Origin: an uncultured Verrucomicrobia subdivision 3 bacterium
GTDB lineage: Bacteria > Verrucomicrobiota > Verrucomicrobiia > Limisphaerales > UBA11358
DNA: 64,000 bases
Assembly (NCBI GenBank): GCA_903875465.1
Contig: CAIQWB010000122.1
Location: 1-64,000, forward strand
Direction of reading: 5' to 3'
Shown: piece after piece, positions 26,490-35,138 of the stretch
How the letters are laid out: each line of letters starts with the position of its first letter
Position numbering within the stretch: position 1 is the first letter of the stretch
Position numbers and translations under genes: made by a program
The notes under the pieces: model-generated
The model's database searches: none
What the model was told of the DNA's origin: nothing
What the model saw: only the letters and a program-made list of their open reading frames with translations

Positions 26490-26750
26490 CTACTTCATTA
26501 ACAACATTTGGCGGGCCCGTTTGATGGCCGTGGTCATCCGGCGCTGATAGTGCGCGGGCAACCCGGTGTACTTGCGCGGCAATATACGACCCTGATCCGT
26601 CACAAACTGACGGAGCAAATTGATGTTTTTGAAATCCAGCGCGTCTTCGGTGAAGTCGATTTTCGGCTTCGGACGGGGCGTACGGGCTTCAGTGGTGCGG
26701 CTCTTACCGCCACGGCGGTCAGACTTCTCAGTGTTGGTCTTGCGGGGCAT
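26490..26750 (-). CDS. rpsR: 30S ribosomal protein bS18
   Basis: The 86-residue protein contains the bS18 core (DALDFKNINLLRQFVTDQGR, ILPRKYTGLPAHYQRRMTTA, IKRARQMLLM). It has a longer basic N-terminal extension than E. coli bS18 and no cysteines, so it is a zinc-free form. It lies 2 bases after rpmG. No rpsF, ssb or rplI gene is adjacent, unlike the classical operon. Confidence 0.95.
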   Translation of the reverse strand: MPRKTNTEKSDRRGGKSRTTEARTPRPKPKIDFTEDALDFKNINLLRQFVTDQGRILPRKYTGLPAHYQRRMTTAIKRARQMLLMK

Positions 26751-26752
26751 AA

Positions 26753-26920
26753 TTACTTAATTTCCTTGTGAACCGTATGACGGCGCAAGGCGGGATTATA
26801 TTTCTTAATCTCGAGCTTTTCCGTCTTCAATTTCTTGTTGCGGGTGGTGGTGTAGCGGGAAGGAGACTTGGCCTCCTTGCGAGCTTCCGTGCATTCAATG
26901 GTGATGATTTCGCGCGCCAT
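26753..26920 (-). CDS. rpmG: 50S ribosomal protein bL33, zinc-free form
   Basis: The 55-residue product starts [20 protein letters not shown] and continues [34 protein letters not shown]. This is bL33, but only one cysteine remains (Cys10). The two CxxC pairs of the zinc-binding form are replaced (EARKEA and NPALRR). Such C-minus paralogues or orthologues do not need zinc. It is the first gene of the rpmG-rpsR unit, 3 bases after the DksA-like gene. Confidence 0.93.
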   Translation of the reverse strand: MAREIITIECTEARKEAKSPSRYTTTRNKKLKTEKLEIKKYNPALRRHTVHKEIK

Positions 26921-26923
26921 AAA

Positions 26924-27493
26924 TTATTCTTTTTCTTTAACTTTTTCCTCGGGTTCCTCTTCGTCGCCTTCCACCTCGTTGGCTCCGGCATTATCAATGG
27001 TCCCCAATTGCCCCAAACGCCGCTGGCGCAGGGCTCCGTCTTTTTCCAACTGGGCCTGGGCTTCCACGGTAAACCGTGTCCAGGGAATTGCTTCTAAACG
27101 AGCCTTCGGAATCGGCTTGTTGGTCAATTCGCAAACGCCATAGGTTTTCTTCTCTATGCGCTTGAGAGCTTCTTCAATCTCATAAACCGCATCCTGATCC
27201 GAGGACAGCAGGCTCAAGGCAAAATCCCGGTCGAAATTATCCGTGCCCGAATCCGCCATGTGCAGGCTGTAACCCGGCATCTCCTGCGCGGATTCCTTGG
27301 CCAGACCGCTCATCTGGGCCAGCAATTGCTCTCGCAATTGCAATAAATTATCGTAATAACCCTGCCATTCTGGCTTGACCTTCTTGGCCTCGGCCACCGC
27401 GTTGGTCCGGGCAATCGCCTTTCCCAAAATGGAATCCGCCGTGGCCTGAACCTGAGCCCGGCCGGGTTTGATTTCTTTTTTCTTCGCGGTCAC
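26924..27493 (-). CDS. TraR/DksA-family protein lacking the zinc site
   Basis: A basic N-terminal region is followed by a coiled-coil hairpin (about residues 45-110: YYDNLLQLREQLLAQMSG) and the C-terminal DksA motif in degenerate form (IEKKTYGVCELTNKPIPKAR, then LEAIPWTRFTVEAQAQLE). Only one of the four zinc-ligand cysteines is kept, as in zinc-independent DksA2-like proteins. DksA proteins bind RNA polymerase and modulate the stringent response. The acidic C-terminal tail is extra. The start is uncertain: GTG at 27493 is preferred over TTG at 27526; neither has a strong ribosome-binding site. Confidence 0.82.
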   Translation of the reverse strand: MTAKKKEIKPGRAQVQATADSILGKAIARTNAVAEAKKVKPEWQGYYDNLLQLREQLLAQMSGLAKESAQEMPGYSLHMADSGTDNFDRDFALSLLSSDQDAVYEIEEALKRIEKKTYGVCELTNKPIPKARLEAIPWTRFTVEAQAQLEKDGALRQRRLGQLGTIDNAGANEVEGDEEEPEEKVKEKE

Positions 27494-27536
27494 GTTTATA
27501 GATGTCAATTTTACGCCAATATCCAAAGATTCAAGT

Positions 27537-27555
27537 GGGGAAATAAAATTTCCCC
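27537..27555 (-). promoter_or_regulatory. Perfect palindrome upstream of the DksA-like gene
   Basis: GGGGAAAT (27537-27544) and ATTTCCCC (27548-27555) are perfect inverted arms around AAA. The site is 44-62 bases upstream of the preferred start codon, an operator-like position. It does not match the proteobacterial Zur box that I know, so the cognate regulator is unknown. Confidence 0.4.
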
Positions 27556-27649
27556 CCCGGAGTCAAGGGCGTGCGAATGTATCAAAAAACCCAGGTTAAG
27601 CCAGAAAAATCTTTTGGAATTTTGGTCATGCCCTTTGCCACTGCCCATT

Positions 27650-28474
27650 TTAACCCTTTTCTATGCAGGCGTAGGCATTGTGATTATGGATGCTTTCAAA
27701 ATTTTCCGCCTCCACCTTGTACCAGCTGATCCGGTCATCAGCATTGAGTTTCAGCGCGACATTGCGCACCAAATCCTCCACAAACACCGGGTTTTCATAG
27801 GCCCGTTCCGTGACCGCTTTTTCGTCCTGGCGCTTCAGCAGCGCATACAATTCCGAACTGGCCGAGCTTTCAATCATCCCAATTAATTCTTCAATCCAGA
27901 CGGATTTGGTGAACCGGATGGCCACGCTCACCAAACCACGCTGGTTATGCGCCCCATACTTGGAGATGGCCTTGGAGCAGGGGCACAAAGTGGTTACGTG
28001 GGCTTTAACCGTCAGAATAAAATCAATTTCATTACCACAGGCCGCGGCGTCGAACCGGGCCACGTAGTCCATCAGGCTTTCGCGGCGGGACACCGGTGAA
28101 ACCTTGGTCATGAAAAACGGAAATTCCAATTCCAAATGGGAGGTGGCGGATTTTAATTTTTCCTGAAGGGACATCAAGATTTCCGAGATGTTTTCCACGT
28201 GGATCACCGCCCCATGGGCGTTAAGCACCTCCACAAACCGACTCATATGCGTGCCCTTGAATTCCTTGGGCAAATCCACAAACATCCCAATGGTGGCCAC
28301 AGTGTTTTGCACCGTTCGGGCACGATCTTGCACTTGAATGGGAAAACGCAGCCCGCGGACGCCCACTTTGTCAATCCGCAACTCGCGGTGATCGCGCTCG
28401 CTTTGCTTGTCATCCAATTTCACGCGGACCACTTTTTGGCTCCGCCCACCAACGGGACGGCTAATTTTAAGCAT
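27650..28474 (-). CDS. folE2: GTP cyclohydrolase FolE2 (type IB)
   Basis: FolE2 converts GTP to dihydroneopterin triphosphate for folate and queuosine-type pathways, using metals other than zinc. Family segments are present: GTHMSRFVEVLN, SRRESLMDYVARF, and the active-site block AHVTTLCPCSKAISKYGAHN with the catalytic Cys, and the C-terminal NHNAYA. The length of 274 residues is typical. FolE2 often replaces zinc-dependent FolE under zinc limitation, which fits the zinc-free ribosomal proteins next to it. QueD at 56.8 kb uses its product. Confidence 0.95.
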   Translation of the reverse strand: MLKISRPVGGRSQKVVRVKLDDKQSERDHRELRIDKVGVRGLRFPIQVQDRARTVQNTVATIGMFVDLPKEFKGTHMSRFVEVLNAHGAVIHVENISEILMSLQEKLKSATSHLELEFPFFMTKVSPVSRRESLMDYVARFDAAACGNEIDFILTVKAHVTTLCPCSKAISKYGAHNQRGLVSVAIRFTKSVWIEELIGMIESSASSELYALLKRQDEKAVTERAYENPVFVEDLVRNVALKLNADDRISWYKVEAENFESIHNHNAYACIEKG

Positions 28475-28551
28475 GTCACCATATTAGCAGAATCTGCCCC
28501 ATTTGCAAAAAGTTCTTTGACTTGTGGTGGCGGCGGGATTATCTCCGCGAC

Positions 28552-29487
28552 ATGAATTTGCGCGTCCCCATGGCCGCTTTGGCCGTACTGTTCTGGCTGT
28601 TCCTCACCACCCGCCCCGCCCCCGCCGAAACCTTCCGGGTAGCCACTTACAACCTGGAAAACTACCTGGACGAACCCACCTACACCCGGCCAAGGATCAA
28701 ATCCCCGGCGGCTCGCGCAAAAATCCGCGAAAGCATCCAAGCGCTGCATCCCGATGTTCTCGCCTTGGAAGAAATGGGCACCACCAATGCCCTGTTGGAA
28801 TTGCGGAACTCCCTCAGAGCGGCTGGCTTGGATTATCGTTATTGGGAACATGTGAGCGGCTTTGACACCAATATCCACCTGGCCGTGCTGAGCAAGTTTC
28901 CCATCCTCGCCCGCCGCCCGCACACCAATGACACGTTTTTGTTGGATGGCCGGAGTTTTCAGGTCAGCCGGGGATTTGCGGAGGTCGATCTTCAGGTCAG
29001 CACCAATTTCGCTTTCACACTGATTGCCGCGCACTTGAAATCGAAACGCCCCGTGCCCGATGCCGATGAAGCGGAGCAACGCCTCGGGGAGGCCCAAATC
29101 CTGCGCGGCATTATCGATGAGCGCCTCCATGCCAACCCTGACCTCCCCCTGATCGTGCTGGGGGATATGAATGACGTCAAGGACGCACCCTCCACTCGGG
29201 CACTCATGGGCCGGGGCAAGTACCGGTTGGTGGACACGCGACCGGCGGAACGGAATGGCGACACCACCCCGGCCACCAGCGCCCGGATGGAACCCCGGGA
29301 CATCACTTGGACGGAATATTTTGCCAAAGAAGATGCCTACACACGGATTGATTACATTTTGCTAAGCAAAGCCATGGCGGCACATTGGCTGCCGGGCGAT
29401 ACCTATGTCCTCGCCCTGCCTAATTGGGGAGTGGGATCCGACCACCGCCCCTTGGTGGCGGGATTTGATACCGCGGCTAAACCTTGA
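28552..29487 (+). CDS. Exported endonuclease/exonuclease/phosphatase (EEP) family protein
   Basis: A signal peptide (MNLRVPMAALAVLFWLFL, cleaved near PAPAETF) precedes an EEP fold: ATYNLENYLD, VLALEEMG with the metal-binding Glu, LIAAHLKSK, IVLGDMNDV with the catalytic Asp-Asn pair, YTRIDYILLSKA and the closing GSDHRPLVA. Substrates of secreted members include DNA and phospho-esters; the specific one is not evident. I used the ATG at 28552 rather than an upstream in-frame codon because it gives the signal peptide. Confidence 0.88.
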   Translation: MNLRVPMAALAVLFWLFLTTRPAPAETFRVATYNLENYLDEPTYTRPRIKSPAARAKIRESIQALHPDVLALEEMGTTNALLELRNSLRAAGLDYRYWEHVSGFDTNIHLAVLSKFPILARRPHTNDTFLLDGRSFQVSRGFAEVDLQVSTNFAFTLIAAHLKSKRPVPDADEAEQRLGEAQILRGIIDERLHANPDLPLIVLGDMNDVKDAPSTRALMGRGKYRLVDTRPAERNGDTTPATSARMEPRDITWTEYFAKEDAYTRIDYILLSKAMAAHWLPGDTYVLALPNWGVGSDHRPLVAGFDTAAKP

Positions 29488-29650
29488 AGCGTTGGCACGA
29501 TTTACTTTTGAAGGCCCGACGACCGTGGAACGGGCATTCCGAGCCAGCACCTTCCGTTTTGCAGCATCAGCTTGCCGACCGGGTTAATAGCTGTCAAATT
29601 ATCGCAAACATCTTGCTTGGAAGGCGTCACGGTGAGCATCCTAAAACATC

Positions 29651-29941
29651 ATGAATCCGCAGGGCGAGTTAGATTTTAGTGGTGGCCAGGCCGAGGATGG
29701 TTTTACTCACTGGCAGGCACAGCGCAAGCTTGCGCTCCTCGAACTGGCCCGGGCGCTCAATTTACCGCTCAATCACCAGGTCGAAGTCTGGCTGCCCGGC
29801 GGCATTCGCTTAAGAGGGAAGCTGCTGTTGCAGGAAGAAAAGCTCTTTTTACCAGTGAATGGTGCGGAACAGGTACGGCTGGAGGTGGATCATGTGCCGT
29901 TTTTCATGCACGAGATGGAATCATGCGTCCGTTTGGATTGA
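29651..29941 (+). CDS. Hypothetical protein, 96 residues
   Basis: The protein begins MNPQGELDFSGGQAEDGFTH, then a helix (WQAQRKLALLELARALNL) and a beta-rich half (VEVWLPGGIRLRGKLLLQEE). The second half looks like a small barrel of SH3 or Sm-like type, but I cannot assign a family. Codon use resembles that of the neighbours, and no signal peptide is present. It lies alone between two exported hydrolases. Confidence 0.6.
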   Translation: MNPQGELDFSGGQAEDGFTHWQAQRKLALLELARALNLPLNHQVEVWLPGGIRLRGKLLLQEEKLFLPVNGAEQVRLEVDHVPFFMHEMESCVRLD

Positions 29942-30087
29942 AGGCCATCGGTTCTCGATCAACTGCCAGGGCCTTTCCTGCACCTTGGCCTCAGGGCTGC
30001 CCTCTTCGGTGTATCTACGCTCCCAAATGATGATTTTGCAGATTTCAATCCTCTGGCCAAACGCCTTCAGTTTGTTACTTTACAAAC

Positions 30088-31020
30088 ATGGACATTTTCA
30101 CCATTTGCCGCCCGAGCCTCTGCCTCGCCCTGCTCCTGGCCTTTGCCAGTCTGGCGCGCGCGGCGGAGCCCAGCAGTTTGTTCCCGGCCAAGGTCAAGCG
30201 GGTGGTGTTTCTCGGTGATAGCATTACTTATGCAGGCCAATATGTTGAGGACATTTCGGCTTATCAGCGAACCCGATTTCCCGACGCACCCGTGGAAATC
30301 ATCAATGTTGGCTTGCCCAGTGAGACGGTTTCAGGACTCTCCGAACCCGGTCATGCCGGCGGGAAATTTCCGCGTCCCGATTTGCACGAACGGCTGGCCC
30401 GGGTGCTGGCCAAAACCAAGCCGGATCTTGTCCTCGCTTGTTACGGCATGAATGATGGAATTTATATGCCCCTGGATGAGGTGCGTTTCAAGGCCTATCA
30501 GGATGGCATTAATTGGTTGCATGCCCAAGTAATGCAAGCCGGGGCCGACGTTATTCATCTCACCCCCCCAGTTTTTGATGAGGTAAAAGGCGGGCACGCT
30601 GGCTATGACCAGGTACTTACGATTTATGCCGACTGGCTGATGAGCCAGCGGACCAATGGCTGGCAGGTGATCAATCTGCACACCCCCATGCGGTCCTACC
30701 TAAACCACCGGCGGGCTTGGGACGCGACCTATTCGCTGGCCAAAGACGGCGTCCATCCCGGGGAATTTGGCCACTGGCTGATGGCCCAGACCATCTTGGA
30801 ACAACTGGGGGTGCCTGAGGCTGAAAGGGCCGATAGCATCGGCAAATTACTGGCCACATTTCCACGGGGCCACGATATCCTGGATCAGGAACAGGCAAAC
30901 CAGCGCCAGTGGAAAGATGCCTGGCTAACCGCCATTGGTCACAAACGTCCCGGCATGAACCGCGGCGCGCCCATGGAAATCAACCCTCAAACGGGCGCCG
31001 CGCGGTTATTGACAAACTAA
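30088..31020 (+). CDS. Exported SGNH/GDSL hydrolase
   Basis: After a signal peptide (ending near ARAAEPS) the four SGNH blocks appear: VFLGDSITYAG with the nucleophile Ser, NVGLPSETVSGL with the Gly, CYGMNDGIY with the Asn, and DGVHPGEFGHWLM with the catalytic Asp and His. Such enzymes are esterases, often acting on acetylated polysaccharides. The length of 310 residues includes a C-terminal extension of about 60 residues after the last block. No partner enzyme is adjacent. Confidence 0.9.
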   Translation: MDIFTICRPSLCLALLLAFASLARAAEPSSLFPAKVKRVVFLGDSITYAGQYVEDISAYQRTRFPDAPVEIINVGLPSETVSGLSEPGHAGGKFPRPDLHERLARVLAKTKPDLVLACYGMNDGIYMPLDEVRFKAYQDGINWLHAQVMQAGADVIHLTPPVFDEVKGGHAGYDQVLTIYADWLMSQRTNGWQVINLHTPMRSYLNHRRAWDATYSLAKDGVHPGEFGHWLMAQTILEQLGVPEAERADSIGKLLATFPRGHDILDQEQANQRQWKDAWLTAIGHKRPGMNRGAPMEINPQTGAARLLTN

Positions 31021-31252
31021 GCAGCCGCCCCAGCTCTAGCCGTGGTTTAATGCCAGGCAGTGGATGATTTTGACCGACGTAGCCCTTGTGAAAACGACCC
31101 AAAGAGCCATGGCGAATTACCACCGAAAAAATTATGGCAAGTCGCCGAAGGATAAGCCCATTTACATCAACGCCAGCGCCATGCTTTCACCATATAAAGT
31201 CACAAAAGGCCGGCTAGCCGACCACCAACAACACCTCTTTTATCTGGGAGCT

Positions 31253-31687
31253 TCAGTTGCTGGCAACTGGACCTTGTGGACTCCTGATTTTATTGGGTTT
31301 GGCCCCCCGGTTGGATAAAAGCTTTGGCTTGGCGCGCACCGGAGTTGCAACCCCGAAACCCACCGGCTGGCAAGTAATCAATTTAAGACGCCTCAGGTCG
31401 GCCAGGATCTGCGGCTCTGCCTCCACACAATTCAACGTCTGCGCCACGAGGCGTGCCAGATTTACCGGCAGTTTTTTCAGGCGGTAATGCGTCCACTTGC
31501 CATCCGCCCGGGCCTCCACCAGGCCGGCTTTCCGCAAATAGGCCAGATGCCGCGATATTTTGGGCTGGTTGGTTTGCAACACCCCTTGCAACTGACAAAC
31601 ACAAATCTCGCCGCCCCGGAGCAAGTTAAGCAAGCGCAGGCGGTTTTCATCGGCCAGGGCCGCGTGGAACAAAACGAGGTTTTGCAT
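31253..31687 (-). CDS. arsR: ArsR-family arsenic-responsive repressor
   Basis: The winged helix shows HAALADENRLRLLNLLRGGE, the metalloid site ICVCQL, and the recognition helix TNQPKISRHLAYLRKAGLVE, followed by the wing GKWTHYRL. It should bind As(III) or Sb(III) through the two cysteines and release DNA. The start ATG at 31687 fits the family N-terminus. A tail of about 45 residues after the fold, rich in Lys and Pro, is unusual. It is divergent from the aqpS-arsCDA operon, and the intergenic space carries two near-identical 20-bp repeats. Confidence 0.92.
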   Translation of the reverse strand: MQNLVLFHAALADENRLRLLNLLRGGEICVCQLQGVLQTNQPKISRHLAYLRKAGLVEARADGKWTHYRLKKLPVNLARLVAQTLNCVEAEPQILADLRRLKLITCQPVGFGVATPVRAKPKLLSNRGAKPNKIRSPQGPVASN

Positions 31688-31692
31688 GGGGT

Positions 31693-31750
31693 ATAAATAC
31701 GCATTGACATATTTGAAGGCAAGGCCGAAGATAAATACGGATTGGCATAT
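31693..31750. promoter_or_regulatory. Two direct repeats in the arsR-aqpS intergenic region
   Basis: ATAAATACGNATTGNCATAT occurs at 31693-31712 and 31731-31750, 18 of 20 positions identical, 38 bases apart. The spacer and position between divergent genes suit ArsR binding sites. The first copy contains TTGACA (31704-31709), a -35 for the rightward operon. The second copy reaches the ATG at 31749, which favours the later ATG at 31758 as the aqpS start. Confidence 0.6.
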
Positions 31751-31757
31751 GCATCTT

Positions 31758-32435
31758 ATGTTTAAAAAACTCCTTGCCGAATTTATCGGCACCTTCTCCC
31801 TGGTCTTTGCCGGCACGGGAGCCGTTGTAATTAATGACGTGAGCGCCGGCAGCATTACCCATGTTGGGATTGCCCTGACCTTTGGGCTGGTGGTGATGGC
31901 TATGATCTATGCGGTGGGGGATATTTCGGGAGCGCACTTTAACCCGGCTGTGACCAGCGCATTTTGGCTCGCCGGCCGGCTGCCCGGCAGCACGGTAATA
32001 CCCTATTTGCTTAGCCAGGGTTTGGGTGCCCTGGCCGCCAGCACGGTGCTGCATTTTCTCTTTCCCGCGCACAGCACCCTTGGCACCACACTGCCCGCCG
32101 GAGGGGATGCCCAATCGTTTGTCCTCGAATTGATATTAACGTTCATCCTGATGTTCGTCATTTTAAATGTGTCCACCGGAGCGAAGGAAAAGGGTATCAC
32201 CGCAGGAATTGCCGTGGGTGCGGTCATCGGCTTGGAAGCCATGTTTGCCGGCACCATTTGCGGAGCCTCCATGAATCCCGTCCGTTCCCTCGCACCCGCC
32301 GTGATTTCCGGACATTTAGAACATCTCTGGATTTACTTGACGGCCCCTTTCGCCGGCGCCTGGCTGGCCATCTTGGCCTGTCGCGGCTGCCAGGACGCAA
32401 CGTGCTGCCCCCTGCCTGGCAATCCTCAACGTTGA
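31758..32435 (+). CDS. aqpS: Aquaporin/MIP-family channel of the ars operon (AqpS-like)
   Basis: Six transmembrane segments are visible. The first half-helix motif is HFNPAVT and the second is SMNPVRS, so the second NPA motif is NPV, as in some arsenic-operon MIPs. Aquaporins of this type can conduct arsenite down its gradient out of the cell. The first downstream gene is arsC, which makes the arsenite. The tail is Cys-rich (CRGCQDATCC), which is unusual for aquaporins. An ATG at 31749 is also possible. Confidence 0.88.
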   Translation: MFKKLLAEFIGTFSLVFAGTGAVVINDVSAGSITHVGIALTFGLVVMAMIYAVGDISGAHFNPAVTSAFWLAGRLPGSTVIPYLLSQGLGALAASTVLHFLFPAHSTLGTTLPAGGDAQSFVLELILTFILMFVILNVSTGAKEKGITAGIAVGAVIGLEAMFAGTICGASMNPVRSLAPAVISGHLEHLWIYLTAPFAGAWLAILACRGCQDATCCPLPGNPQR

Positions 32436-32483
32436 AATTTGGATCCCAACATATAACATACCTTGACTCCCGACCAACCTCCC

Positions 32484-32939
32484 ATGACCACCATCAAACC
32501 AACCGTATTAATTCTCTGCACCGGCAACTCCTGCCGCAGCCACCTCGCCGAAGGAATTCTCCGGGCAACCGCCGGTGACATACTCAATGTCCAGAGTGCC
32601 GGCTCCAAACCGGCGGGCTACGTTCACCCGCTGGCTATCCAGGTGATGCAGGAAATTGGCATCGATATCTCCGCCCATCACTCGAAACACATGAATGAAT
32701 TTTTGTCGCAGCCGATTGAAACGGTCATTACCGTTTGCGGCAATGCGGACCAGGCTTGTCCACTGTTCCCCGGCCAGCTAAACCGCCATCATTGGGGATT
32801 TTTTGATCCGGCCCACGCCACCGGCACGGACGAGGAAAAGCTGGCCGTGTTCCGGCGGGTGCGGGACGAAATCAAAATGGTTTTCACGGCTTATGCCGAC
32901 GGCCGCCGGGATCAGGCCAAAACGGCAAAAAGCTTATGA
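32484..32939 (+). CDS. arsC: Arsenate reductase, thioredoxin-linked LMW-PTP family
   Basis: The enzyme reduces arsenate to arsenite. The P-loop [13 protein letters not shown] near the N-terminus holds the nucleophilic Cys, and [10 protein letters not shown] carries the two shuttle cysteines typical of the Bacillus/Staphylococcus type. [14 protein letters not shown] holds the catalytic Asp-Pro. The start ATG at 32484 is preferred to the TTG at 32463. Its stop overlaps the arsD start by four bases. Confidence 0.93.
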   Translation: MTTIKPTVLILCTGNSCRSHLAEGILRATAGDILNVQSAGSKPAGYVHPLAIQVMQEIGIDISAHHSKHMNEFLSQPIETVITVCGNADQACPLFPGQLNRHHWGFFDPAHATGTDEEKLAVFRRVRDEIKMVFTAYADGRRDQAKTAKSL

Positions 32940-33307
32940 TGCCAACCACTCAAACGCTTCAGGTTTTTGATCCAGCCATGTGCTGTTCCACCGGTCTCTG
33001 CGGGCCGGAAGTTGACCCCAGCTTGGTGCAATTCGCCGCCGATCTGGACTGGCTCAAATCAAAAGGGGTGATTGTTCAACGGCACAATCTGTCCCAGAGT
33101 CCCGCCGCATTTGTCCAAAATGAAATCGTGAAAACCGCGCTGACGGTGCACGGTGAGAGCGCATTGCCCGTCATGCTGGCCAATGGCAAAGTGGCGACGA
33201 CCGGATCCTATCCCAACCGCTCCGCCCTCGCTGCGCTGTTCAAATTACCCACCACGGCCACACCGGAACCTCCAAATTCAAGTTGTGGCTGCAGTGGGTC
33301 TTGCTAA
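32936..33307 (+). CDS. arsD: ArsD arsenic metallochaperone
   Basis: ArsD delivers trivalent arsenic to ArsA. The protein carries the metalloid motif [14 protein letters not shown] with the three conserved cysteines, followed by the thioredoxin-like fold and the segment [18 protein letters not shown]. The C-terminal tail adds a further CGCSGSC cluster. It overlaps arsC by four bases and precedes arsA by 6 bases. Confidence 0.93.
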   Translation: MMPTTQTLQVFDPAMCCSTGLCGPEVDPSLVQFAADLDWLKSKGVIVQRHNLSQSPAAFVQNEIVKTALTVHGESALPVMLANGKVATTGSYPNRSALAALFKLPTTATPEPPNSSCGCSGSC

Positions 33308-33313
33308 ACCAGC

Positions 33314-35107
33314 ATGAATATCCCCCCGGAACAAACCCTGGCCCGGCTTTTGGAATCTCCCACGCGGTTCCTGTTTTTCACGGGTAAAGGCGGGGTGGGT
33401 AAAACTTCCCTCGCCTGTGCGTCGGCTATTCATCTCGCGGACGCCGGCAAGCATGTCCTCCTGGTGAGCACCGACCCGGCCTCAAATTTGGATGAAGTCC
33501 TGGGGGTGCCGCTCGCGGTCACCCCCACGGAAATTGTGAGGGTTCCCGGGCTGGCAGCACTGAATATTGATCCCGTCGCCGCCGCGGCGGCGTATCGTGA
33601 AAAACTGGTGGGCCCCTATCGCGGGCAACTCCCCGAAACCGTTTTGCGCAGTATGGAAGAGCAACTTTCCGGTGCATGTACCATGGAAATTGCTGCTTTT
33701 AATGAATTCGCCAAATTATTGGGGGATCCGGTGGCAACCGCTGGTTATGATCACGTAATTTTCGACACCGCACCCACCGGCCACACCCTGCGATTGCTCT
33801 CCCTGCCCGGTGCATGGACCAGCTTTTTGTCCAACAGCACCAGCGGCACTTCCTGTCTTGGCCCATTGGCTGGCCTGGATCAAGCGCGAGGTGTTTACGA
33901 CCAGGCAGTGGCGGCCCTCGCCGACGGGGCGCATACCACCCTGGTGCTGGTGAGCCGGGCACAACGGGCCGCGCTGGCGGAGGCGGAACGAACCAGCCAG
34001 GAATTAACCGCCATCGGTGTCCGTAATCAAAAACTAATCCTCAACGGCCTGTTTCGCGCCTCCGGAGCCGACCCGATCGCCCTCGCCTTGGAACACCGGG
34101 GCAACGAGGCTTTGAATGCTGCTGGCGCTTTTCTGGCCCGAATGCGACTGGCCAAAGTTCCGCTGCGGGCCAAAAACCTTCTGGGCATCCCGGCGTTGCG
34201 GGCCCTGGTAACGGCGGATTACTTTCAATCGGCAAGCCCGCCGGACGCGGCCGAGTTACCGCCCCTTACCGCAACCGAATCACTGGGGCAATTGGTGGAT
34301 CGTCTCGCCCGGGCTGGCTGCGGGGTGATCATGACCATGGGCAAAGGCGGGGTGGGGAAAACCACCATCGCCGCGGCCATTGCCACCGAACTGGCGCGGA
34401 GGGGTTACCCCGTGCATTTGAGCACAACTGACCCGGCCGCTCACATAGCGGCAGCCGCCGGAGAGATCAAAGGCATGCGGGTGAGCCGCATTGACCCGCT
34501 GGTCGAGACCCGCGCTTATGTGGAATCGGTGCTGGCAGACGCTGGCAAAAATCTTGATGCGGCTGGCCGTGCCATGCTGGAAGAGGATTTACGTTCGCCA
34601 TGTACCGAAGAAATCGCCGTGTTTCGCGCCTTCGCCCGCGTGGTTGCCGAGGGGCAAGGTTCCTTTGTGGTTCTCGACACCGCCCCAACCGGACATACGC
34701 TGCTCTTGCTGGATGCCACGGAATCCTACCATCGTGAAATCGCCCGCAAGGCCAGTACTTTGCCCGAATCAGTGCGGGAACTATTGCCGCGTTTGCGCGA
34801 TCCAAATTTCACCCACGTGCTGATCGTCACTCTGCCGGAAGCCACCCCCGTCCACGAAGCCGGCATGCTGCAAGCCGATTTACGCCGAGCCCATATTGAA
34901 CCATTTGCCTGGATCATCAACCAGAGCTTCGCTTTGAGCGGTTCGCAGGATCCGCTGCTCATGGCCCGGGAACGGGGCGAGGTTCCATTCATCCGGGAAG
35001 TGACGGAAAAACTTTCTACCCGCACCATCCTGGTTCCTTGGGTGTTGGCAGAACCGGCCGGTCCAGAACGCCTCCAACAGTTTTTTCCAGGCCACCCGGC
35101 GATTTAG
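33314..35107 (+). CDS. arsA: ArsA arsenite-stimulated ATPase
   Basis: The 597-residue protein has two homologous ATPase halves. Each has a Walker A (GKGGVGKTS near residue 24 and GKGGVGKTT near 343) and a DTAPTGHTL signature. The metalloid-binding cysteines are all present at Cys122 (GACTMEIAAF), Cys181 (SCLGPLAGL) and Cys430 (PCTEEIAVF). ArsA normally powers ArsB or Acr3, but no such pump is in this operon. It may work with a pump encoded elsewhere. Confidence 0.95.
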   Translation: MNIPPEQTLARLLESPTRFLFFTGKGGVGKTSLACASAIHLADAGKHVLLVSTDPASNLDEVLGVPLAVTPTEIVRVPGLAALNIDPVAAAAAYREKLVGPYRGQLPETVLRSMEEQLSGACTMEIAAFNEFAKLLGDPVATAGYDHVIFDTAPTGHTLRLLSLPGAWTSFLSNSTSGTSCLGPLAGLDQARGVYDQAVAALADGAHTTLVLVSRAQRAALAEAERTSQELTAIGVRNQKLILNGLFRASGADPIALALEHRGNEALNAAGAFLARMRLAKVPLRAKNLLGIPALRALVTADYFQSASPPDAAELPPLTATESLGQLVDRLARAGCGVIMTMGKGGVGKTTIAAAIATELARRGYPVHLSTTDPAAHIAAAAGEIKGMRVSRIDPLVETRAYVESVLADAGKNLDAAGRAMLEEDLRSPCTEEIAVFRAFARVVAEGQGSFVVLDTAPTGHTLLLLDATESYHREIARKASTLPESVRELLPRLRDPNFTHVLIVTLPEATPVHEAGMLQADLRRAHIEPFAWIINQSFALSGSQDPLLMARERGEVPFIREVTEKLSTRTILVPWVLAEPAGPERLQQFFPGHPAI

Positions 35108-35138
35108 TTTGCGGGGGGAGGCTGACTTCCAAACGCAA

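Noticed and set aside
31064-31318. 84-codon plus-strand frame between the SGNH hydrolase and arsR
   Set aside because: Its second half is antisense to the arsR tail and there is no clear ribosome-binding site. I cannot support it as a gene, though the Lys-rich first half is not pure shadow.
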